Assembly (NCBI RefSeq): GCF_012272815.1 | Contig: NZ_JAAWWL010000001.1 | Coordinates: 1,204,154 to 1,268,153 of the forward strand | Direction: 5' to 3' | From: Croceivirga thetidis | GTDB lineage: Bacteria; Bacteroidota; Bacteroidia; Flavobacteriales; Flavobacteriaceae | Length of the DNA stretch: 64,000 nt | Shown: in pieces, positions 43,659 through 52,241 of the stretch | How the letters are laid out: each line of letters opens with the position of its first letter | Position numbering within the stretch: the stretch's first letter is position 1 | Made by a program: the position numbers and the translations under genes | Notes under the pieces: generated by a model | Database searches by the model: none | What the model was told of the DNA's origin: nothing | The model's input: the letters and a program-made list of their open reading frames with translations, nothing else

Positions 43659-44339
43659 CTATCTATCAAATTTAAAGCCTTCTAATTTGATATCGTCCAG
43701 ACCTTTATTATCGAAAGGATATTCCAAATGGTCTTGAATGTTGTAAAGTGATATTAGGATGAACTCAGTGAGCACTACAACAAAATAGGCGATGAATTGG
43801 TCGTGCCCTTTACCAATGTGAAAAATTATTGTGGGGCTATAAATAGCTGGAAAGATGTAAATAAAAACCTTGCAATAGGCTTTAAGACTTATCGGTGTGC
43901 GATGGGTATGAATAGCAAAAAGGTTATCAATGGCTTCATGCAAATCACTCATGAAACGAAACATTTTTTCCCGAACGCTTTTTCCAATTGATTCCTTATT
44001 ATCAATTATAAATTGATATACGCTGTTAATATGTGAATCTACATCTTGTACATCAGCATTGTGGTTTTCAAGATGAACAATTGTTTTTTCACTGATATTA
44101 TTTAAAATACCTTCAATTTCTTCTCGCTTTTCCGAAATAATAGTATCACTGCTCATTATAAAATAATACAAGGTTTTCAGTGCACTTCGAAACTGGCTTA
44201 AATGCTCCAAGGCCTTTTCACGTCTACGAAAAGATCCTCTAATGGTAAAGACCAAGGGAAATATTATGGCAATACTTAATAAGGTAAGGTCAATATCAAA
44301 ACTGATATCATAGTAGTAACAAACAAAGACCGCAATCAC
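43659..44339 (-). CDS. Conserved membrane protein of unknown function
   Basis: A protein of 226 residues from a GTG at 44339. Membrane helices lie at about 12-30 and near the C-terminus, with a helical cytoplasmic domain between (RGSFRRREKALEHLSQF). The same frame stays open upstream to a stop at 44418-44420 and encodes a plausible membrane-protein start (IKLYLSTINHRTLIVTLIS), so the true N-terminus may be longer. That region has no ATG, GTG or TTG upstream; ATT at 44409-44411 or CTG at 44400-44402 would be needed. The function is unknown. Confidence 0.65.
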   Translation of the reverse strand: MIAVFVCYYYDISFDIDLTLLSIAIIFPLVFTIRGSFRRREKALEHLSQFRSALKTLYYFIMSSDTIISEKREEIEGILNNISEKTIVHLENHNADVQDVDSHINSVYQFIIDNKESIGKSVREKMFRFMSDLHEAIDNLFAIHTHRTPISLKAYCKVFIYIFPAIYSPTIIFHIGKGHDQFIAYFVVVLTEFILISLYNIQDHLEYPFDNKGLDDIKLEGFKFDR

Positions 44340-44437
44340 TGAAATCAGGGTTACGATTAAGGTTCGATGGTTTATAGTTGATAGGTATAGCTTGATAATC
44401 AGAATTTTAATATCTTTCTAAAGACCAATACAATATC

Positions 44438-45490
44438 GTGAAAAATCAAAAAAACCAAGCATTATTTTTAGTGTTCTTCCTTTCGATGGCACTTGTTTTT
44501 TCACAAAATAAGGAGCAACCAAAGATTTCGAAACTATTTCGAACAGATGATGTTCTTAAGCTTCGTTTAAATTATTCCAACAAGGATGTCAAGAAAAAAA
44601 CAAATGACTCGACATACCTTAAAACAGAGTTGTTTTATTTCTCTCAAAAAGATAACGATTGGAAGTCTCTAACAACTAGGATTAGAGCTCGTGGTAACTT
44701 TCGGCTAGAACATTGCTACTTCGCTCCTTTAAAAATGAGAATCAAAAAAGATGAACGCAAGGGTACCGTATTCAAAGGCAATAAGAAATTAAAAGTTGTA
44801 TTGCCATGCATGAAAGAAAAGGAAGCTAACGATAATATCATTAAAGAATACATGGCGTATCAACTTTACCAGCATGTGTCGCCTTACCATTTCAAAACTC
44901 GATTATTTGAGGCTGAACTGTTGGAACAAAAGAGTGGTAAGGAAAAAGCACACCAAGTCAAAGGTTTTTTTATTGAAGACTTGGATGGAGTAGTTGAACG
45001 ATTCGAGTGCAATGAGCAGAAACGTACGGTACATCCATTACAGCAAGACGGTTTGTGTTCTACGAGAAATGCTTTCTTTCAATTTATGATAGGTAATACA
45101 GATTTTTCAACCGGTTATCAGCATAATGAAAAATTGATTTTTGTAAATAAAACCAATGTTCCGGTTCCATATGATTTTGATATGTCTGGTCTCGTAAATG
45201 CCAGCTATTCAAGGGTTTCGGTTGTTGGTAATGACGAACTACCGATTGAACACGTCAGTGAACGCCTTTATAGAGGTTTCAAACGGGATCGCATTGTTTT
45301 TGAAACTGTACGCAAGGAGTTTTTAGATAAAAAGGAAGAAATTTTGGCTACAGTTGATAGTTTAAAACCATTATTTGAGAGTAAAAACAGCTTTGAGAAA
45401 GCCAAACTATATCTTCTTGATTATTTCAAAATTTTGGCAAATGATCACAAGTTCAATGAGCAAATCGTTGCCGTGGCTAGAACCAAATAG
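44438..45490 (+). CDS. Secreted CotH-like kinase family protein (tentative)
   Basis: A 350-residue exported protein (GTG start, signal peptide ending near VFSQ). Several segments recall CotH-type atypical kinases: RIRARGNFRLEH near residue 85, NDNIIKEYMAYQLYQ, GNTDFSTGYQHNEK and the likely metal-binding PYDFDMSGLVN. The similarity is distant and judged by eye. If right, it would phosphorylate extracytoplasmic proteins. It diverges from the unknown membrane gene with about 100 bases between and converges on the DinB-fold gene with 3 bases between stops. Confidence 0.55.
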   Translation: MKNQKNQALFLVFFLSMALVFSQNKEQPKISKLFRTDDVLKLRLNYSNKDVKKKTNDSTYLKTELFYFSQKDNDWKSLTTRIRARGNFRLEHCYFAPLKMRIKKDERKGTVFKGNKKLKVVLPCMKEKEANDNIIKEYMAYQLYQHVSPYHFKTRLFEAELLEQKSGKEKAHQVKGFFIEDLDGVVERFECNEQKRTVHPLQQDGLCSTRNAFFQFMIGNTDFSTGYQHNEKLIFVNKTNVPVPYDFDMSGLVNASYSRVSVVGNDELPIEHVSERLYRGFKRDRIVFETVRKEFLDKKEEILATVDSLKPLFESKNSFEKAKLYLLDYFKILANDHKFNEQIVAVARTK

Positions 45491-45493
45491 CAG

Positions 45494-46072
45494 TTATTCT
45501 TTGGTCTTGCCCATAAAAACACTTACTCCTGGTGCAATAGGATTTCCAGAAGCCCTTCGCATCAATACAATCTGTCCGGCGTGATAAATAGCATCGGCGA
45601 TGGGCCCATTTAGCATATGCCAATATGGAAATTCTACAGCTCCTTCTGCGCGCTTGAAAATAACTTTATAACCCTCAAAGTCCTCAGCCTTTTTATCGAC
45701 TACCAATTCACTTGCTTTTTTTAGATTTTCAAGGGTCATTTTTCTCAAATCCTCATAAGAATAGTCTGAAAAATCTATTGGTCTGGCATTTGGTTCGTTC
45801 ATTGGGGCGTTTACTATGGTCAATGATAGGCCATAAAGATGTTGCAGCGTTTCCAGAACGGTTCTGCCATCCGTTGAAGGCCTGTAATTTAAATCGTTCT
45901 CAGTAAGATCTTTAGTTGCCCAATAGTACCTATAACCCAAGCCATCAATCATGCGAGCAACAATATTTCCAGAAGAATAATCAGATGGATACTCGGGTAT
46001 TTCGTGATAGGGCAGTGCTTGAGAGTTCATGGAAATTGTAAATAGAAGTAATAGGAACTTAAAAAGTTTCAT
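45494..46072 (-). CDS. Exported DinB-fold protein
   Basis: A 192-residue protein with a signal peptide (about 1-19) and a DinB-superfamily four-helix bundle (about 35-180). Possible metal-binding histidines lie in ETLQHLYGLS, PYWHMLNG and IYHAGQIV. This is the DinB/YfiT thiol-S-transferase-like fold, unrelated to DNA polymerase IV. It is the third gene of an operon with the lipocalin-like and DUF1059 genes, 13 bases downstream of the former. A second, cytoplasmic DinB-fold gene is at 56.6 kb. Confidence 0.82.
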   Translation of the reverse strand: MKLFKFLLLLFTISMNSQALPYHEIPEYPSDYSSGNIVARMIDGLGYRYYWATKDLTENDLNYRPSTDGRTVLETLQHLYGLSLTIVNAPMNEPNARPIDFSDYSYEDLRKMTLENLKKASELVVDKKAEDFEGYKVIFKRAEGAVEFPYWHMLNGPIADAIYHAGQIVLMRRASGNPIAPGVSVFMGKTKE

Positions 46073-46085
46073 AATGTCTTAAAAA

Positions 46086-46793
46086 TTATTGGCGTAGACT
46101 CCAAACTTCATAAATAGGAGCACCTTTACTACTCAAACCTGAATGATGCCAATCGCCATCTTTTAGTTCGTATTCAAATTCCAAGGAGGCACCTACCCTT
46201 GTATCATCTCGAGAAAAGAATTCAATATTCTCAGCATACTTGCCATTAATAGTGGTGTAGGTTCCACCCCCAGTGCCCATAAATTCTTTGGTTTCGGTGT
46301 TATAGGCAATCCACTGAAATCGTGTGCCCGAAAGTATTTTCATGGTTTTTCGTGGTCTATTGGTGTCCCGTTTTTGTAATTCTCCATCACGCATTCTACC
46401 AGATATTAACCATGCTCCAGCTAGATTTCCCGGATTCCCATCATCGATTCGTTTCCAAACCAATGGAACATCTTTGATTCTAAGTTCATCACCAGAAAGT
46501 TCAATCTCAAATGAGGTAGTACTCCCCACGCGCTCAGGATTTTCAGTATCAAACTCTATGGTTTCAGAAATAATATTTCCTTCCCTTGACCAACTACCAC
46601 CATTTGTTCCTTTAAAAGCTCCCGTGTTTGCGTCATAAAAAGTTCCAACTTGATACTTATCGGTTAAAATCACCACACTCCGTATTTCGTTTTCACCCAT
46701 GGTTCCTGTTGCCTCCCAAGCTCCAATCAATGATTGGGATTGTACTGTAAGGAAACCTATCAATAAGGCGAGTAAACTTATAATTTTTTTCAT
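46086..46793 (-). CDS. Secreted two-repeat lipocalin-like protein
   Basis: A 235-residue secreted protein: signal peptide (about 1-20) followed by two repeats of about 105 residues. Each begins GAWEATGTM / GAWLISGRM, has NTGAFKGTNGGSW / ETKEFMGTGGGTY, and ends RVGSTTSFEIEL / RVGASLEFEYEL. The pattern suggests two small beta-barrels of lipocalin type. Function unknown. It starts 3 bases after the DUF1059 gene stop. Confidence 0.75.
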   Translation of the reverse strand: MKKIISLLALLIGFLTVQSQSLIGAWEATGTMGENEIRSVVILTDKYQVGTFYDANTGAFKGTNGGSWSREGNIISETIEFDTENPERVGSTTSFEIELSGDELRIKDVPLVWKRIDDGNPGNLAGAWLISGRMRDGELQKRDTNRPRKTMKILSGTRFQWIAYNTETKEFMGTGGGTYTTINGKYAENIEFFSRDDTRVGASLEFEYELKDGDWHHSGLSSKGAPIYEVWSLRQ

Positions 46794-46796
46794 GGT

Positions 46797-47033
46797 TTAG
46801 TTTTGTGGTAATTGCTCAAATTCTCTCCGTTTACTTGTAAACCATTCCTGCATGGCGTTGGGGTCCTGCATTAGATTTTGCATTTTTTTCATGGCTTTAA
46901 GGTGTCCGAAATCTTGCTTTTGGAACATTTCCATACCATGCTTCTTACTCATTTCGGCTATTTCTTCAAAAGTCTCAGCTGTGAATTCCAATTCACAAGC
47001 GCCACCCAATTGGTTGCAGGTCATTGTCTTCAT
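46797..47033 (-). CDS. DUF1059-like small protein
   Basis: A 78-residue cytoplasmic protein. CNQLGGACELEFTAETFEEIAEMSKKHGMEMF resembles DUF1059 (CGYE motif proteins), including the two cysteines and the conserved helix. First gene of a three-gene operon with the lipocalin-like and DinB-fold proteins. A perfect 8-base inverted repeat ends 3 bases before its ATG and may control translation or transcription. Confidence 0.8.
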   Translation of the reverse strand: MKTMTCNQLGGACELEFTAETFEEIAEMSKKHGMEMFQKQDFGHLKAMKKMQNLMQDPNAMQEWFTSKRREFEQLPQN

Positions 47034-47035
47034 TG

Positions 47036-47059
47036 AACTCTAAAGGTTAGATTAGAGTT
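47036..47059 (-). promoter_or_regulatory. Inverted repeat abutting the DUF1059 start codon
   Basis: AACTCTAA (47036-47043) and TTAGAGTT (47052-47059) are exact complements with 8 bases between. On the mRNA the hairpin would end 2 bases before the ATG. Confidence 0.5.
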
Positions 47060-47074
47060 GAATTTACAAAAAAA

Positions 47075-47100
47075 GCCGTTCCCTAAATATTGGGAACGGC
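47075..47100 (-). terminator. Terminator of the cytochrome c gene
   Basis: GCCGTTCCC and GGGAACGGC pair perfectly around 8 bases; on the minus strand seven T follow. Confidence 0.9.
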
Positions 47101-47126
47101 CTAGATTTGTATCGTTTTCAATTACG

Positions 47127-47606
47127 TTATAATGTTCGAAGGTATTCAGCAAGTTCCCTTGCTTGTTCTTCGGTAAGGTTTTGATTCAACATTATGGCAT
47201 TGTTGTATTCTTTCAACAATGCTTTGGCAATGGGGTCTTCTTTCAACATACCATCAGGGTTAAGCATCATGTTCATTACCCATTCTGGACTTCTACGCTC
47301 ATAAACACCAGCCATTGCAGGACCTATCATTCGTTGGTCAGCCATATGGCAAGCAACACAAATCGCATTGAACTGTGCTTCACCACGAGCGGCCATTTCT
47401 TCGTCTATCTCATCGGCAAAAGTCACCTCTTTAATTGGGCCCACCCCTTTGTTGTCAAGGTCAATGGGAACACCGCCACCTTCATCCGCTTTTTTCTCCT
47501 CTGTCTTGGTACGGCTCACTTCAAAGCCTTCCTCTTTCTTTTCCTTTTTGTCGCCGCAGCTGGTAATAAATGCACCAAGTGCAATAAAGAGCAGTAATTT
47601 TTTCAT
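47127..47606 (-). CDS. Cytochrome c lipoprotein
   Basis: A 159-residue class I cytochrome c anchored as a lipoprotein (lipobox ITSC, cysteine 17). A charged linker (about 20-60) is followed by the heme domain with CVACH at 83-87. A downstream methionine in the MNMMLNPDGM region is the likely sixth ligand. It is periplasmic and probably passes electrons to or from a membrane partner not encoded here. It is monocistronic with a strong terminator. Start at 47606. Confidence 0.92.
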   Translation of the reverse strand: MKKLLLFIALGAFITSCGDKKEKKEEGFEVSRTKTEEKKADEGGGVPIDLDNKGVGPIKEVTFADEIDEEMAARGEAQFNAICVACHMADQRMIGPAMAGVYERRSPEWVMNMMLNPDGMLKEDPIAKALLKEYNNAIMLNQNLTEEQARELAEYLRTL

Positions 47607-47681
47607 GCTATTCTAATTAGAGGTTAAATATAAGGAAAGTTGTGAGGGGTTCCGAACTCAAATTGTAAATCTCACAAAAGT

Positions 47682-48641
47682 CTAATGCAATGAGAAAAAT
47701 TCCAAGGCCCGTGATTCTGAATAACTGATATTTTTTTTGCCCCAAAAACCAACATGACCACCGAAGGCAGGAACCTCTAAATGCAATTTTGGGTTGTATT
47801 CGGCCTCATGATAAGGATAGCATTTTGAACCTAGGAACGAATCATTTTTTGCATTAAGAATAAGACTGGGAATGTTGATTGACATTAAAAATTGTTGACA
47901 ACTACATTTTTCATAGTAGTCGTAGGCATCTTTGTATCCATGCGCTGTTGCTGTGTAGGCATCATCGAAATCTTTTAAAGTGACAATTCCTTTTATTTTT
48001 TCTTCTGTAATGCGTTCCGGAAATTGTTTTTGTTTTAAACGAAGTTTACCCAATAGATGTTTTTTGAAGCGAGCCGAATACAAGACGTTTTTCGATTGGA
48101 GTAGTTGATCACAAGCGTCTTTTAAATCACAAGGCACTGAAACGGTTACTGCAGCTTTTATTTCCTTAGGAATTTCGTTTCCTTCACCTAAATATTTCAT
48201 GATGAGGTTACCACCAAGACTGTATCCTTTTAGATAGATGCTATCATACGCTTTTGTTTCTAAGACATGTGTTATTACAGCAATCAAATCTTCTGTTGCG
48301 CCAGAATGGTATGAACGGTATAATAGATTCGGTTCACCACTGCAACCCCTGAAATTTACGGCACAGGCATCGTAATTCTTTAGGTTTAGTCTTTTTGCAC
48401 TTCCGGTGATGTAATGTCGTTGGGCATCACCTTCAAGACCATGAAGAAGAATAACCAATTTTTTAGTAGGGAGTACACTTTCGCTCCAATCCAAATCAAG
48501 AAAATCGCCATCAGGTAAATGCAACCGTTCACGGGTTTGTGTCAATCCATTTACCTTTCTGAATACACCGGAATAGATGGTAGAAAAATGCCCGTTTCTA
48601 AACGGAAAAGGAGGGCGGTAATTTGAAGGTACCAGAGGCAT
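47682..48641 (-). CDS. Alpha/beta hydrolase, YheT family
   Basis: A 319-residue alpha/beta hydrolase. The oxyanion region LLHGLEG, the nucleophile S141 in KGYSLGGN, the acid in NAKNDSFLG and the histidine in FGGHVGFWG form a full triad. The N-terminus (RNGHFSTIYSGVFRK) is typical of the YheT group, which is believed to act as carboxylesterases. It lies 37 bases after the nitronate monooxygenase gene on the same strand. Substrate unknown. Confidence 0.9.
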   Translation of the reverse strand: MPLVPSNYRPPFPFRNGHFSTIYSGVFRKVNGLTQTRERLHLPDGDFLDLDWSESVLPTKKLVILLHGLEGDAQRHYITGSAKRLNLKNYDACAVNFRGCSGEPNLLYRSYHSGATEDLIAVITHVLETKAYDSIYLKGYSLGGNLIMKYLGEGNEIPKEIKAAVTVSVPCDLKDACDQLLQSKNVLYSARFKKHLLGKLRLKQKQFPERITEEKIKGIVTLKDFDDAYTATAHGYKDAYDYYEKCSCQQFLMSINIPSLILNAKNDSFLGSKCYPYHEAEYNPKLHLEVPAFGGHVGFWGKKNISYSESRALEFFSLH

Positions 48642-48678
48642 ACGAATCCATTTTTACTCCTTCAACAAAGGTAACTCC

Positions 48679-49653
48679 TTACTTAGGAAAAACCTCAAGC
48701 ATTTTATACTGTTCCTCAATGGCATTTTTGAACTCCGATTTCAAGGTTGCTACCAATTCTGAAACTTTTGGCTTGTCATCTATCAACGCTGAGCCTTGGC
48801 CTGCAGACCAAATTGTTTTCCAGGCCTTTTCTTCGGTGTTCATTTCTTTGCCAAAATCAATCTTGCGGTCCTTTTTCAAATCTTCTGGAGTAAGCCCTGC
48901 ATTTTGTAAACTTTTGGACAAAAAATTGGCATGCACCCCTGAAATGGCGGCCGTATAGGTGACATCGCTGGCACCGGCATCAATAATCATATCTTTGTAT
49001 TCTTCTGGAGCTTTTGCCTCCTGAGTATTTATAAACCGAGTACCCATGTAAGCTAAATCAGCACCCATTTGCATAGCTGAGGCAATGTCTCTTCCGGTAC
49101 TAATGCATCCTGATAAAATAATGGTCTTTTCAAAAAATTGCCTGGTCTCTGCAACCAAAGTCATTGGATTTATGGTGCCTGCGTGGCCTCCAGCACCAGC
49201 AGCTACTAGAATCAAACCATCAACACCTGCGTCTGCTGCCTTTTGCCCATGTCGTTTTTTGATGACATCGTGAAAAACCAGTCCGCCATAACTGTGAATG
49301 GCGTCAACCACCATTTTTACTGCGCCCAAAGAAGTTATGATTAGTGGAACTTGATGTTTAACACATAATTTAACATCGGCCTCCAAACGTGGATTGGTAT
49401 TATGAACGATAAGGTTAACACCGAAAGGAGCGGCTTTTTTTCCGGTTTCTTCCTCCCAACTTTTAAGTTCCGATTTTATTTGGATAAGCCACTCTTCAAA
49501 ACCTTCGCTTGTACGTTGATTTAAGGCGGGAAAAGTTCCGACAATGCCATTTTTACAACATTCAATGACCAATTCAGGGCCAGAAATCAAAAACATTGGT
49601 GCAGCAATTGCGGGTAAGGAGAGTTCAGGAATGAATGATGCTTTTTGGCTCAT
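48679..49653 (-). CDS. Nitronate monooxygenase family FMN protein
   Basis: A 324-residue TIM-barrel flavoprotein of the nitronate monooxygenase (2-nitropropane dioxygenase) family. Typical motifs are PAIAAPMFLISGPEL at the start, AGAGGHAG for the FMN phosphate region and GADLAYMGTRF. Members oxidise alkyl nitronates such as propionate 3-nitronate or act as NADH-quinone reductases. ATG start at 49653, divergent from the thioesterase gene across a region with a perfect 18-base palindrome. Confidence 0.9.
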   Translation of the reverse strand: MSQKASFIPELSLPAIAAPMFLISGPELVIECCKNGIVGTFPALNQRTSEGFEEWLIQIKSELKSWEEETGKKAAPFGVNLIVHNTNPRLEADVKLCVKHQVPLIITSLGAVKMVVDAIHSYGGLVFHDVIKKRHGQKAADAGVDGLILVAAGAGGHAGTINPMTLVAETRQFFEKTIILSGCISTGRDIASAMQMGADLAYMGTRFINTQEAKAPEEYKDMIIDAGASDVTYTAAISGVHANFLSKSLQNAGLTPEDLKKDRKIDFGKEMNTEEKAWKTIWSAGQGSALIDDKPKVSELVATLKSEFKNAIEEQYKMLEVFPK

Positions 49654-49723
49654 AACGTAAATTTAGAAAATTAAAGAGGTGGTAGTAACCCACGAATTTC
49701 AAATCTATGCTATTTTTATTACA

Positions 49724-49741
49724 TATTATGCATGCATAATA
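49724..49741. promoter_or_regulatory. Perfect 18-base palindrome between divergent genes
   Basis: TATTATGCA followed directly by its complement TGCATAATA. It is 12 bases upstream of the thioesterase ATG and 70 bases from the nitronate monooxygenase ATG, an arrangement typical of an operator for a dimeric repressor. Confidence 0.55.
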
Positions 49742-49753
49742 AATTTGAATCTG

Positions 49754-50224
49754 ATGTTTTACAAAGAGATAGATATTCGTTGGAGTGATATAGATGCCAA
49801 TAGACATTTAGCAAATACGGCCTACAGTGAATTTGCAACCCACACTCGTATAGAATTTTTGAATGGTATTGGCTTTGACCAAAAATTTATGGCCGCAAAC
49901 CAAATTGGACCGGTAATGTTTTATGAACATGTGTATTATTTTAAAGAGGTTTTTGCAGGAAGGATAAAAGTGTCTTTAGGCCTCAAAGGGCTGAGTGAAA
50001 CAGGAAAATTCTTTGAATTTCATCATGATTTTTATGATAGTAGGGGGAGAAACATTGCAAGACTAGAGCTTATGGGTGGTTGGATGGATTTAAAAGCTCG
50101 CAAGCTAAGAGACCTGCCACCTGAAATTTTGTCAAAATTTGAGCATGTTCCTAAAGATGAAGACTTTAAAATCTTAAGAAATGCTGACACTAGAAGGTTT
50201 GTGAAAGTGCCAAGGGATTTATAG
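49754..50224 (+). CDS. Acyl-CoA thioesterase (4HBT hotdog family)
   Basis: A 156-residue hotdog-fold protein. The start FYKEIDIRWSDIDANRHLANTAYSEF has the DxDxxxHxxN pattern of 4-hydroxybenzoyl-CoA thioesterase relatives. The acyl-CoA substrate is unknown. Twenty-five further upstream codons are open but cover the palindromic control site and look non-coding, so the ATG at 49754 was chosen. It faces the nitronate monooxygenase gene. Confidence 0.9.
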   Translation: MFYKEIDIRWSDIDANRHLANTAYSEFATHTRIEFLNGIGFDQKFMAANQIGPVMFYEHVYYFKEVFAGRIKVSLGLKGLSETGKFFEFHHDFYDSRGRNIARLELMGGWMDLKARKLRDLPPEILSKFEHVPKDEDFKILRNADTRRFVKVPRDL

Positions 50225-50305
50225 TCTAACTCCCCAATATAGACCATAGGTATTGAACTCTGTAGATTCAACTATGGTATCGATTATCTTTAAGGTCTAA
50301 ACAAA

Positions 50306-52213
50306 ATGGAAATGTTTAAAAACCAATCCCACAGGCTTTTTGTACTATTTCTCTTAACCATTATTGGATGCCAGGAGGTGCCGACCATTAGTAAACATGC
50401 AGAAACCGATTTTTTCAAAGGCAGTATGGTTGAAAGTCAGTACTTCAAAATTTCGGGTGAGAAGGACCAAGTTATAGAAGGCCTTAACGGAACTATTTTG
50501 GTGCTCCCAAAAGGATGTTTTTTAAACTCTTTTGGTATTGAGGTAGATGGCGAAATAACCATTGAGCTGGCAGAAGCATTGCGGTTGGAAGATATGATTT
50601 TGTCAAATTTGACCACCATGTCCAACGGGCAACTATTGGAAACAGGCGGGATGATATATTTAAATGCTACTTCAAGGGAAAAACAACTGGTCATAAATCC
50701 TGAAAAGCCAATTTATATCGAAGTTCCCACTGCCGAGATTAAACCTGATATGATGGTATATAAAGGCGTTCGGAACGAAAAAGGAAATATGAATTGGGTA
50801 GAACCAAAAGCTATTCCAAACTATTTGATTCCCTTTGATTTGGAAGTACTTGATTTCTTACCAAATGGTTTTCAAGAAGAGGTTGAACAAGGATTGCCCT
50901 TCGGCAAGTTCAAAACCCCTTCCAAAACTGTAGTTGATAGCCTATACTATTTTCAAGAAGCCTATTTTAAAAATACTCTTCAAAAATTGTATGATATTTC
51001 CGATTTGCCCAATGAGCCCCAATACGATTTTACACTTGAAGGGGAACAGGTTAATTCCCTTAGCTTGCTGAACAATGGAGGGTCAAGCAATGCATCTGAA
51101 GAAGTCGATACTTTGGTTTACTCTAATCATGGGGTAAATCCATCAAAAATCAAGGCAATACGGAATAAAATTTTTGAGAACACCTTAATTGCCACAAGGG
51201 AATTTGAACAGCGCCTTCAGATAATTTATAAGGTATGTAGGCCCGATATCTTGGATTTGTACACCAATAACCTTGACAAAAATATGTGGGAAATCGATAG
51301 TTTGGTCGTAGAAGTCTTGGCTGGGGATCGTTATCAAGACGCATTCCTATCCTTCAAAGAAGAACGTAAGACGAAGGTTCGCGGTTCTTCAAAAAACGGG
51401 AAACTATTGAGTAATTACTACAGAAAACAAGTGCAAAAGGCTGAAAATGAAAAAGAAAGATTATTAAAACAATTAACAAGAAAACATGATCGAGAGCAGA
51501 AAAGCTTGGTAAAAATAAAAAGGCGCTATCAAGAAATTCTCATAAAAAGGGAACGCTACCGAATGCTTTCTTATGGCTTTACTCAAACTGATATGGGATG
51601 GGTGAATATTGATAAGGGGACTGGTGAAAAAGAGTGGGAAGAACAAAACTTAACTGTAAAGGTCCAGAATGGCCAGCAGTATGACCAACTTTTCACTTAT
51701 GTGTTCTATAAATCCATAAGAAGTTTATATCGACTAAGCTCTCAGGATATGCAAACATTTTATGTTGGTAACGCAAATTCCCAAAGCATGCCAATTCCCA
51801 AACATAAACCAGCAATAGCTGTTTCTGTAGGGTATGAAGGGGAAACACGGTTTTTGGGGACTACAACATTTGAAACAACAGCTCAAAAAGAAATAAGTTT
51901 GGATTTAAAAAAGGTTTCAAAAAATGAATTGCAAGACGCTCTGGCCGATTTTGAGAATAATGGGAAAGAAAACAGCATAAGAATTGATTTGGAATTTGCA
52001 ACAAGACTTCAAACCACCAAAAAGGAAAAACAGACACTTGAAAGGGCCTATAACTTTTTAAATAGATTAAAGAGGCGTTCTTTCCCTTCAGATAGTTCTT
52101 TTTTACGGTTCGATGTGGAGTATCAAATTGACTTACAAGTTGACACTTGTCTTTCCGGGTCATGGGTTCGAGAGGTTGTATTTCCTGAAGAAGTGCCAGA
52201 AGAAAAAAATTGA
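50306..52213 (+). CDS. Large lipoprotein with ZU5-like N-terminal region
   Basis: A 635-residue lipoprotein (lipobox around IIGC). Residues about 50-125 (GTILVLPKGCFLNSFG, GEITIELAEAL) resemble ZU5-like beta modules found in Bacteroidetes surface proteins, with a conserved LLETGGMIYLNAT. A long middle region includes a strongly charged helical segment (about 365-430) likely to form a coiled coil. The C-terminal part is not recognised. Function unknown. Start ATG at 50306, with another ATG two codons later. Confidence 0.75.
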   Translation: MEMFKNQSHRLFVLFLLTIIGCQEVPTISKHAETDFFKGSMVESQYFKISGEKDQVIEGLNGTILVLPKGCFLNSFGIEVDGEITIELAEALRLEDMILSNLTTMSNGQLLETGGMIYLNATSREKQLVINPEKPIYIEVPTAEIKPDMMVYKGVRNEKGNMNWVEPKAIPNYLIPFDLEVLDFLPNGFQEEVEQGLPFGKFKTPSKTVVDSLYYFQEAYFKNTLQKLYDISDLPNEPQYDFTLEGEQVNSLSLLNNGGSSNASEEVDTLVYSNHGVNPSKIKAIRNKIFENTLIATREFEQRLQIIYKVCRPDILDLYTNNLDKNMWEIDSLVVEVLAGDRYQDAFLSFKEERKTKVRGSSKNGKLLSNYYRKQVQKAENEKERLLKQLTRKHDREQKSLVKIKRRYQEILIKRERYRMLSYGFTQTDMGWVNIDKGTGEKEWEEQNLTVKVQNGQQYDQLFTYVFYKSIRSLYRLSSQDMQTFYVGNANSQSMPIPKHKPAIAVSVGYEGETRFLGTTTFETTAQKEISLDLKKVSKNELQDALADFENNGKENSIRIDLEFATRLQTTKKEKQTLERAYNFLNRLKRRSFPSDSSFLRFDVEYQIDLQVDTCLSGSWVREVVFPEEVPEEKN

Positions 52214-52241
52214 ATAGAATCACTGATTATAATAGTTGACC

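Noticed and set aside
49679-49753. N-terminal extension of the thioesterase
   Set aside because: It covers the 18-base palindrome and is unlike the family; the conserved protein starts at the ATG at 49754.
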